A stretch of DNA of 64,000 bases from Nocardia altamirensis NBRC 108246 (GTDB lineage Bacteria > Actinomycetota > Actinomycetes > Mycobacteriales > Mycobacteriaceae). The notes under the pieces were generated by a model. The model saw nothing but the letters and a program-made list of their open reading frames with translations. It searched no databases and was not told where the DNA came from. Of this stretch, positions 57,570-64,000 are shown one piece after another; within the stretch, counting starts at the first letter, position 1; each line of letters begins with the position of its first letter. The translations under genes and the position numbers were made by a program. Location: NCBI RefSeq assembly GCF_001612685.1, contig NZ_BDAY01000005.1, positions 62,001 to 126,000 of the forward strand. Direction: 5' to 3'.

Positions 57570-58310
57570 TCAGGCGTTGGTGCCGCCGTCGACGGTGAGG
57601 ATCGCGCCGGTCACGCTGCGGCCGGTGTCGCCTGCGAGGAAGCCGACCATGGCGGCCATGTCCTCGGGGCGCGCGAAGTGGCCGAGGGCGGTGAGCCCGA
57701 CCTGATGGTCGTAGTGGTCGCCGTCGAGCGGATTCATGTCCGTCACAGTCGATCCGGGCTGCAGCAGGTTCACGGTGATGGCGCGCGGGCCGAGTTCGCG
57801 CGCGAGCGCCTTGGTGAAGCCGTTCAGCGCCGACTTGCTCAGGTTGTAGAGCGACAGTCCGCCGAACGCGGCGCGCTCGGAAAGGTTGGTGCCGATCGAG
57901 ATGATCCGGCCACCGTCGTTCATGTGGGCGACGGCCGCCTGAGCGCCGACGAACGCAGCGCGGGCGTGAATGTTCAGTGCGCGATCGACTTCCGCGAGGG
58001 TGAACTCTTCGAAGGGCTTGGCCGGGAAGATGCCTGCGTTGTTCACCAGGATGTCCAAGCGGCCCAGATCGGCGGCGGCCTGGTTGACCGCGTGCACCAC
58101 GTCCTCGGCCGCGCCGCTGTCCGCACGGATCGCCACCGCGCGCCGACCGAGTGATTCGACCTCCGCGACAACGGATTTCGCCTGAACCTCGGCGCTCTGG
58201 TACGTGATCGCAACGTCCGCGCCGTCCGCGGCGAGCTTGCGCGCGATCGCCGCCCCGATCCCTCGGCTACCGCCGGTCACCAGTGCCACCTTGCCCGTGA
58301 GATCCGACAT
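57570..58310 (-). CDS. Short-chain dehydrogenase/reductase
   Basis: 246 residues, classical SDR: VALVTGGSRGIGAAIARKL nucleotide site, NNAGIFPAK, catalytic Ser in SIGTN...SER, YNLSKSALNGF (Tyr and Lys), and GRSVTGAILTVDGG at the end. NAD(P)-dependent oxidation of an unknown alcohol. ATG 58310 has AGGAGGA. Divergent from the TetR gene that probably represses it. Confidence 0.93.
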   Translation of the reverse strand: MSDLTGKVALVTGGSRGIGAAIARKLAADGADVAITYQSAEVQAKSVVAEVESLGRRAVAIRADSGAAEDVVHAVNQAAADLGRLDILVNNAGIFPAKPFEEFTLAEVDRALNIHARAAFVGAQAAVAHMNDGGRIISIGTNLSERAAFGGLSLYNLSKSALNGFTKALARELGPRAITVNLLQPGSTVTDMNPLDGDHYDHQVGLTALGHFARPEDMAAMVGFLAGDTGRSVTGAILTVDGGTNA

Positions 58311-58324
58311 CGGTCCTCCTCCAA

Positions 58325-58405
58325 TTCTGTGCCGATCAATACATAAATAGCTAAGCGCACGGATGGCGGTGGCGTCAAGGGTTATATTTAACGATCGACA
58401 CAGAA
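58325..58405. promoter_or_regulatory. Candidate operator pair between SDR and TetR genes
   Basis: TTCTGTGCCGATC (58325-58337) and GATCGACACAGAA (58393-58405) form an imperfect inverted repeat (one mismatch) around the AT-rich region holding both starts. Confidence 0.5.
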
Positions 58406-58416
58406 AGGATCGGGCC

Positions 58417-59016
58417 ATGGCTGAACGGGGACGACCGCGCGCGTTCGACCGCACGACCGCGCTGCGCGCTGCCATGGAGGTGTTCTGGGAGCACGGCTAC
58501 GAAGGCTCGTCGATGGGCGACCTCACCTCCGCGATGGGCATCAACTCGCCGAGTCTGTACGCCGCGTTCGGCTGTAAGGAGGCGCTGTTCCGCGAGGCCG
58601 TCGACCTGTACGGGCAGACCGACGGCAGCTACACCGAGCGGGCGCTCAGGGAAGAACCCACCGCACGGGCCGCGATCGAAGCGATGTTGCGGGACAACGC
58701 AATTGCCTACACGGTCGAAGACAAGCCACACGGCTGCATGGTCGTCCTCGCCGGTTCGACCTACACAACGCGCAGCGAGAGCATCCGCGACTTCCTCGTC
58801 GAAAAGCGCAGGGAGACAACCGAAGACCTCCGCAAACGACTGGACCGCGGTATCGCGGACGGCGATCTACCCGCCGGAGTCAACACGAGCGCCCTGGCTC
58901 GCTTCTACACCACCGTCCTGTACGGCCTGTCCATCCAAGCCAGAGACGGCGCCGCACACAGCGAACTAACCGAATCCATCGATTGCGCAATGGAGGCATG
59001 GCCGACAACGGCGTGA
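58417..59016 (+). CDS. TetR family regulator
   Basis: 199 residues. N-terminal helix-turn-helix: ALRAAMEVFWEHGYEGSSMG, DLTSAMGINSPSLYAAFGCKEALF. The C-terminal domain resembles AcrR/TetR_C_33 types that repress an adjacent oxidoreductase. ATG 58417 has AAAGGA. Confidence 0.9.
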   Translation: MAERGRPRAFDRTTALRAAMEVFWEHGYEGSSMGDLTSAMGINSPSLYAAFGCKEALFREAVDLYGQTDGSYTERALREEPTARAAIEAMLRDNAIAYTVEDKPHGCMVVLAGSTYTTRSESIRDFLVEKRRETTEDLRKRLDRGIADGDLPAGVNTSALARFYTTVLYGLSIQARDGAAHSELTESIDCAMEAWPTTA

Positions 59017-59449
59017 GCCGACCCGCGCCAGACCCCATCTCACGCCAAGCCATGACCCGCGCACCAGGCATGTCCCGCACCGGGTCCTCGTCTGGCATCA
59101 AGCCTCATCCCGCACCAGGCGCAGGTCCGCACAGGACAGTGCCCTGCATCCAACCCAGCCCCGCCCCGCACCAGATCCCATCTTGCGCCGGGCCTGTCAC
59201 GCACGAGGCCCGTCTCACGCCAGGGCCCGCAGGAGAGTGCCCGGCATCTCTGGCCCTCCGCACCAAGCCCTGCCCCCACTAGATCTCACGTCGCGCCAGG
59301 CCTCGCCCGCGCTGGGCATTGCCCTGTCCCGGAACAGATCTCACCTCGCGCCAGGCCCCACTTGCGCTGGACAGTGCCTGCGCAGCGTGAGAGCGCGCTG
59401 TGCGCCAGGTCCGTCCGCGTCCGACGCCTCATACCGCCAGCGCAGAGTT
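59017..59449. repeat. Degenerate GC-rich repeat tract, no gene
   Basis: 433 bases of loosely repeated blocks of about 45-60 bases with TCTCAC, GCGCCAGGCC and a GG(A/G)CA(G/T)TGCC motif. The two clearest units start near 59280 and 59335, 55 bases apart. No frame here looks coding. Confidence 0.7.
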
Positions 59450-61276
59450 CTACATCCGACGCAGCGCGGCGATGCGCTCGACCAGCTGGTCGGCCGAGGC
59501 CAAAGCTGTTGGCGGGCCGCCGCATTCGCGCCGCAGTTCACCGTGGATCACGCCGTGTGGCTTGTTGGTCCGGTGATGATGCATGGCGACCAAGCTGTTG
59601 AGCTCACGCCGTAGCTCGCCGAGGCGATCGGCGGTCGCGACCCGCTCGACCGCGCTGGCAACCTGCGGGCCGGGATCGGGGGCGGCCGCCGCCTCCCCGC
59701 GATCGGCGATCTGACGCGACTGCCGTTCCCGCAGCAACGCACGCATCTGATCGGCATCGAGCAACCCGGGAATCCCGAGATAGTCGGCCTCCTCGTCACT
59801 GCCGGCGAAAGTGGCGGTGCCGAAGGAAGATCCGTCGTAGATCACCTGATCGAGCTCGGCGTCGGCGGCCAGCGCGACGAAGGACTTCTCCTCTTCGCCC
59901 GGCTCGTCCTGCTGCTTGTTCGCGTCGATCAGCAGCTCGTCGTCGAGCCCGTCCTTCTCCCGGTGCGCCTTGCCGATCACGTGGTCGCGCTGCAACTCCA
60001 ACTGCGCGGCCAGATCGAGCAGCACCGGCACCGACGGCAGGAACACGCTGGCGGTCTCGCCGGCTCGCCGCGCACGCACGAACCGGCCGATGGCCTGCGC
60101 GAAGTACAGCGGGGTCGAGGCACTGGTCGCATAGACCCCGACCGCGAGACGCGGCACGTCGACGCCTTCGGACACCATGCGCACCGCGACCATCCACGGC
60201 TGGTTGCTCGCCGCGAATTCGCCGATCCGGTCCGAGGAGCTCGGATCATCGGACAACACCAGCGCGGGCTTCTCGCCCGAAATGTGTTCCAGCAGTTCGG
60301 CGTAGTCGCGGGCCCGGTCCTGGTCGGTGGCGATCACCAGACCGCCCGCGTCCGGCATGCCGGTGGTGCGCAGCTGGCGCAGCCGCATGTCGGCGGCGCG
60401 CAACACGGCGGAGATCCAGTCGCCTGCCGGGTCGAGCGCGGTGCGCCAGGCACGCGCGGTCTGTTCGGCGTTGAGCGGCTCGCCGAGGCGGGCGGTGTGC
60501 TCCTCACCCGCGCTGTCGCGCCAGTGCGCCTCACCGGAGTAGGCAAGGAACACCACGGGCCGGACGACACCGTCGGCGAGCGCCTCGGAGTAGCCGTACG
60601 CGTGGTCGGCGCGCGAGCGCGGGAAGCCGGACTCGTCGGGTTCGTAGGTGATGAACGGGATCTGGCTGTCGTCGCTACGGAACGGCGTGCCGGTCAACGC
60701 GAGGCGGCGGGTCGCGTCGCCGAACGCGTCCGCGGTCGCCTCGCCCCAGCTCTTCGCGTCGCCCGCATGGTGGATCTCGTCGAGAATGACCAGGGTCCTG
60801 CGGTTTTCGGTGCGCACGCGATGCCGGGACGGATGCGAGGCGACCTGAGCGTAGGTGACGACGACGCCGTGATAATCGCCGGAGGTGCCGCCGGTCGCGT
60901 TGGAGAACCGCGAGTCCAGCTGGATGCCCGAACGGGCCGCGGACTGTGCCCACTGATGCTTGAGGTGTTCAGTGGGGGCGACGACGGTGATCTGGTCGAC
61001 GGTGCGGTCGGCGAGCAATTCAGCAGCGACCCGCAGCGCGAACGTGGTCTTACCGGCGCCCGGTGTAGCCACCGCGAGGAAGTCGCGCGGCTTCGACGCG
61101 AGGTATTTGGTCAGTGCCCGACGCTGCCAGGCTCGCAGCGTTCCGCTGCTCGATGAACCGGAGCTGTTCGGTCTCCCCGAGGCATCGGGTGTTACCGAAT
61201 CGCCCGGTGTCTCCGCTTGTCCCGCCACAGCGGCGCCACCCGACCCAGTCACTCTGACGACCATACTTGGCCGCAC
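59450..61276 (-). CDS. DEAD/DEAH-box helicase
   Basis: 608 residues. VATPGAGKTTFALRVAAEL (Walker A), VILDEIHHAGDAKSWGEA (DExH), LALTGTPFRSDDSQIPF, and the second lobe with RMVSEGVDVPRLAVGVY and QAIGRFVRARR. The C-terminal 130 residues are family-specific. XPB/UvsW-like DNA helicase; exact role unknown. Start GTG 61276 or ATG 61264; the first ~40 residues are low-complexity. Confidence 0.88.
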   Translation of the reverse strand: MRPSMVVRVTGSGGAAVAGQAETPGDSVTPDASGRPNSSGSSSSGTLRAWQRRALTKYLASKPRDFLAVATPGAGKTTFALRVAAELLADRTVDQITVVAPTEHLKHQWAQSAARSGIQLDSRFSNATGGTSGDYHGVVVTYAQVASHPSRHRVRTENRRTLVILDEIHHAGDAKSWGEATADAFGDATRRLALTGTPFRSDDSQIPFITYEPDESGFPRSRADHAYGYSEALADGVVRPVVFLAYSGEAHWRDSAGEEHTARLGEPLNAEQTARAWRTALDPAGDWISAVLRAADMRLRQLRTTGMPDAGGLVIATDQDRARDYAELLEHISGEKPALVLSDDPSSSDRIGEFAASNQPWMVAVRMVSEGVDVPRLAVGVYATSASTPLYFAQAIGRFVRARRAGETASVFLPSVPVLLDLAAQLELQRDHVIGKAHREKDGLDDELLIDANKQQDEPGEEEKSFVALAADAELDQVIYDGSSFGTATFAGSDEEADYLGIPGLLDADQMRALLRERQSRQIADRGEAAAAPDPGPQVASAVERVATADRLGELRRELNSLVAMHHHRTNKPHGVIHGELRRECGGPPTALASADQLVERIAALRRM

Positions 61277-61398
61277 CGGCGTGTTGCCAAACCGACGCGG
61301 CGTTGGCGATAGGCGTCACATGTTCACTCGGCGACTCGCCGTAATTCACGTGTTGCCCGACGACACGTCGCCCCCGGAATCCAGTGCGGTAGCTGTCC

Positions 61399-62583
61399 GT
61401 GAGCAATGCTGTAGTCACGATGAACGACGAGAACACCCTGCCGAGCGCCCCGCCGCCGCCCGACTTACCGTCGCTCAGCGGTGGACTCGCCGCGCGCAGG
61501 CTGACGTGGGCGCAGCGGGTGCTGCTGTGGTTGCGGCGTATCCGCAGGCAGAGCGTTCGGCTGGTGGTGCGCGTCGCCGTGAAGGCCTGGGACGACTCGA
61601 TCTTCGCTAAGTCGGCGGCCGCGGCGTTCTGGCAAACGCTGTCGCTGGCGCCGCTGCTGCTCGGGGTGCTCGGCAGTCTCGGTTACGTCGGCGGGTGGTT
61701 CGGGCCGGACACCGTTGACATCGTCGAATCCAAGATCATCTCGTTCAGCAAGGACCTGTTCAGCTCGACCGTGGTGACGGATCTGATCGAGCCGACCGTC
61801 AAGGACGTGCTCGGGCGCGGACGCGGCGCAGTGGTGTCGTTCGGTTTCGTGCTGTCGCTGTGGGCCGGGTCGTCGGCGATGGCGACGTTCGTCGACGCGA
61901 TCGTGGAAGCACACGACCAGCAGGACGCGCGACACCCGGTGTGGCAGCGCATCTTCGCGCTGCTGCTGTATGTGGCGTTCCTGGTGGCCTCGGTGTTCAT
62001 CCTGCCGCTGGTTGCGCTCGGGCCGGCGCTGATCGGGCGGGTGCTGCCGGACCCGTGGAAGGCGACCGGGATGCAACTGCTGGACTTCTTCTACTACCCG
62101 GGTGTCGGGCTGCTGCTGATCGTCGTGCTGACGACGCTGTACAAGCTGGCGCTGCACACTTCGCTGCCGTGGCACCGGCTGTTCCTCGGTGCGCTCGTGG
62201 CCGCGGTGTTCTTCATGGCGGCCAGCGAAGGGCTGCGGCAATACCTGTCGTGGATCACGAAGACCGGCGTGAGTTACGGCGCGCTGGCGACGCCGATCGC
62301 GTTCCTGCTGTTCACGTATTTTCTCGGTTTCGCGGTCGTGCTCGGCGCGGAATTCAACGCCGCGGTGCAGGAATTCTGGCCGGCGCGGGCGACCAGGATG
62401 GAGCAGGTGAAGGAGTGGCTCAGCAATCAGCTGAGCGGTGACTCGACCGACGAGGACGAGCCGAAGACAGCAGCCGACGAGACGGCGGAGGCGTCCCCGC
62501 CGTCGGCGGTCGACACCCGTTCAGGCGCGGCGCCCGCACAGACGCCGCAGCCACCTCAGTCGCCCTTTTTCAGCCCGTCGTAG
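61399..62583 (+). CDS. YihY/virulence factor BrkB family membrane protein
   Basis: 394 residues. Six or so membrane segments with SAAAAFWQTLSLAPLLLGVLG, LYVAFLVASVFILPLVALGP, LLLFTYFLGFAVVLGAEFNAAV; a Pro/Ser-rich cytoplasmic tail. Matches the Rv2707 family. Function not settled. GTG 61399. Confidence 0.88.
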   Translation: MSNAVVTMNDENTLPSAPPPPDLPSLSGGLAARRLTWAQRVLLWLRRIRRQSVRLVVRVAVKAWDDSIFAKSAAAAFWQTLSLAPLLLGVLGSLGYVGGWFGPDTVDIVESKIISFSKDLFSSTVVTDLIEPTVKDVLGRGRGAVVSFGFVLSLWAGSSAMATFVDAIVEAHDQQDARHPVWQRIFALLLYVAFLVASVFILPLVALGPALIGRVLPDPWKATGMQLLDFFYYPGVGLLLIVVLTTLYKLALHTSLPWHRLFLGALVAAVFFMAASEGLRQYLSWITKTGVSYGALATPIAFLLFTYFLGFAVVLGAEFNAAVQEFWPARATRMEQVKEWLSNQLSGDSTDEDEPKTAADETAEASPPSAVDTRSGAAPAQTPQPPQSPFFSPS

Positions 62584-62801
62584 ATCTTCTTGCAATCCGG
62601 GCACACCGGAGAGCCGGGCTTCGGGGACCGCGTCACCGGAAAGACCTCACCGCACAGCGCGACCACATGAGTGCCCATGACGGCGCTCTCCGCGATCCGG
62701 TCCTTCTTGACGTAGTGGAAGAACTTGGGGGTGTCATCGCTCGTCGACTCATCGGTGGTCGAATCCGGGCGAACCATGGTGTCGGTGCTCACCCGTTCCA
62801 T
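62556..62801 (-). CDS. DUF3039 zinc-ribbon-like protein
   Basis: 81 residues. FFHYVKKDRIAESAVMGTHVVALCGEVF, with PVCPDCKKIY giving a zinc-binding set with the first Cys. Matches the DUF3039 family. Start is ATG 62801; GTG 62791 is also possible. Overlaps the end of the convergent YihY gene by 28 bases. Confidence 0.88.
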   Translation of the reverse strand: MERVSTDTMVRPDSTTDESTSDDTPKFFHYVKKDRIAESAVMGTHVVALCGEVFPVTRSPKPGSPVCPDCKKIYDGLKKGD

Positions 62802-62850
62802 GATGCCGCATCGGCGTCCCGGAAGCGGTATCGGTGTGATCACCTGCCCG

Positions 62851-63000
62851 CGGGTCTGTCGCACCGACCACAGCGTGCGCGCCCAGACATCACCCTGGCA
62901 CACGGTCCGCGGACGTCTGACCATCCGCCTACGGTGCCTGCGGGTCTATCGCGCAGACCACAGCGTGCGCGCCTCGGCCGCACCGGTGGACGTCTGACCA
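62851..63000. repeat. Tandem duplication, 90-bp period
   Basis: CGGGTCTGTCGCACCGACCA (62851) recurs as CGGGTCTATCGCGCAGACCA at 62941; CACAGCGTGCGCGCC follows in both and GACGTCTGACCA ends both. No gene is seen between DUF3039 and DUF3099. Confidence 0.75.
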
Positions 63001-63042
63001 CCCTGTGTGCACTGGCGCTCCGACAATGGAAGACTCGACCTT

Positions 63043-63462
63043 ATGCAGCAGCACGGCGACTCCTCCAACGCCGACGACATCGGCCGTGGCGAGGGCCCGG
63101 ACGTGACGATGCCGCCCGCTTCCCCCAAATCGTCCGGCTACTTCCCCGGCTCCGATGACAAGCATCCGGTGTTGATCACCGAGGCCCAGCCGTCGCTCGA
63201 GGACCAGCACCGTTCCCGGGTCCGCCGGTACACGATCATCATGGCGTTCCGCATCCCCTGCCTCGTGCTGGCGGCGATCGCCTACAGCTCCTTCGGCAGT
63301 GCCCTGCTGTCGATCCTCATCATCGCGGTCTCCATCCCGCTGCCGTGGATCGCCGTCCTCATCGCCAACGACCGTCCGCCGCGCCGCAAAGACGAACCGA
63401 GCCGCTGGGACGAGCCGCGCCCCGCCCTCGAATCCCGGCCGCACAAGGCCATCGACAGCTGA
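63043..63462 (+). CDS. DUF3099 membrane protein
   Basis: 139 residues. After a 45-residue charged N-terminus with VLITEAQPSLEDQHRSRVRRY, two membrane segments (IMAFRIPCLVLAAIAYSSFG and LLSILIIAVSIPLPWIAVLIA) and a short Arg-rich tail. Matches the DUF3099 family. Start ATG 63043 with GGAAG upstream. Confidence 0.88.
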   Translation: MQQHGDSSNADDIGRGEGPDVTMPPASPKSSGYFPGSDDKHPVLITEAQPSLEDQHRSRVRRYTIIMAFRIPCLVLAAIAYSSFGSALLSILIIAVSIPLPWIAVLIANDRPPRRKDEPSRWDEPRPALESRPHKAIDS

Positions 63463-63483
63463 TCGTCGCTCGTCCGTTGTGGC

Positions 63484-64000
63484 TCAATAGGTTTGGGCCA
63501 GCGTCATGCGACGGATGAACGCCGACATCACCGCGGCGATGCCGCAGAGCGCACCCGCCAGGTACCAGGCGAGGTCGTAATTGCCTTGGACATCGCGGAT
63601 TACGCCAGCGCCGGTGGCCGCGACCGCCGAACCGATCTGGTGGGAGGCGAAGACCCAGCCGAACGCGACCGGGCCGTCGTTGCCGAACAGTTCGCGACAG
63701 AGCATGACGGTCGGCGGCACGGTGGCCACCCAGTCCAGGCCGTAGAAGATGATGAACACCCACAGGCTCGGCTGGGTGTGCGGCCCGAGCAGCGACGGCA
63801 GAATCAGCAGCGACAGTCCGCGCAGCGTGTAGTAGCCGATCAACAGGAATCGCGGATCAACGCGGTCGGTCAGCCATCCGGAAGCGATGGTGCCCGCCAC
63901 ATCGAAGATGCCGACGACGGCGAGCAGACTTGCCGCAGCGGTCGGCGGCATGCCGTGATCATGTGCGGCGCTGACGAAATGGGTGCCGACCAGACCGTTG
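63484..64000 (-). CDS. MFS transporter, 5' end beyond the window
   Basis: About 172 C-terminal residues of a major facilitator transporter: SGWLTDRVDPRFLLIGYYTLRG (the MFS loop motif), then five further membrane segments. The stop is at 63484. The start is outside the window. Substrate unknown. Confidence 0.85.
   Translation of the reverse strand, partial: NGLVGTHFVSAAHDHGMPPTAAASLLAVVGIFDVAGTIASGWLTDRVDPRFLLIGYYTLRGLSLLILPSLLGPHTQPSLWVFIIFYGLDWVATVPPTVMLCRELFGNDGPVAFGWVFASHQIGSAVAATGAGVIRDVQGNYDLAWYLAGALCGIAAVMSAFIRRMTLAQTY

Overview
The window is high-GC actinobacterial chromosome, most likely from Nocardia or a close mycolic-acid relative. The evidence is the order of a conserved block known from Mycobacterium/Rhodococcus (hemE-hemY-hemQ, a DUF3000 gene, rnd, dxs, a TRAM-type RNA methyltransferase, an APC permease, ceoB-ceoC, DUF3159, OB-fold protein, DUF3710, dut, DUF3093, DUF4193, cei-like, suhB, ppgK, sigA), frequent GTG/TTG starts, and a SigA with a Lys/Ala-rich N-terminus. 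No rRNA, tRNA, transposase or CRISPR array was recognised.

Layout. 1-8000: coproporphyrin-dependent haem genes (hemQ cut by the left edge, hemY, hemE). They are interrupted by a lone gyrase-B paralogue, an SMP-30-like protein and a P-loop kinase, with a broken second kinase before hemQ. 7.4-8.0 kb holds a ~70-bp tandem repeat array. 8-14.4 kb: DUF3000, RNase D, two small regulator/enzyme pairs (SRPBCC/CGNR and MerR/methyltransferase) and dxs. 14.5-23 kb is accessory. It has a glutaminase-STAS-cNMP fusion, a SIMPL protein, a CPBP membrane protease and a minus-strand operon that is the most unusual part of the window. That operon encodes a secreted Cys-Pro-repeat protein, an unknown Cys-containing protein, several short peptides sharing the C-terminus ALNPKLPP-x-x-G-D, and a small protein with a His/Cys arrangement like caspase-fold hydrolases.

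23-38 kb is the conserved core: RNA methyltransferase (with an odd 150-residue insert), potassium-type permease and TrkA pair, a SigD/ShbA-like ECF sigma factor, dut, suhB, polyphosphate glucokinase and sigA. 38-46.9 kb: VOC protein, exported alpha/beta hydrolase, a DUF4388-like/roadblock pair, a small XRE regulator cassette flanked by direct repeats of the eutC end, and eutC-eutB-eat for ethanolamine use. 47-52 kb: rhomboid-like protein, KhtT/KhtU-type K+/H+ antiporter, a two-component system, DUF952 and DUF7455 proteins. 52-59 kb: TetR/SNF2 helicase/SWIM protein, a methyltransferase, AraC, and an SDR/TetR pair. 59-64 kb: DEAD/DEAH helicase, YihY membrane protein, DUF3039, DUF3099, and an MFS transporter cut by the right edge.

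Non-coding DNA is rich in repeats. There is a 59-bp palindromic element present at 2.5 and 57.4 kb, ~72-bp tandem relatives at 7.5 and 22.9 kb, and minisatellite-like tracts at 52.4, 59.1 and 62.9 kb.

How the genes fit together. HemE, HemY and HemQ are steps of one haem pathway. CeoB/CeoC, the KimA-like permease and KhtTU all point to potassium control. EutB, EutC and the permease import and cleave ethanolamine. SigA and the SigD-like factor lie 8 kb apart, and a ShbA-like role of one on the other is possible. Functions are inferred from motifs and family knowledge; no database search was run.
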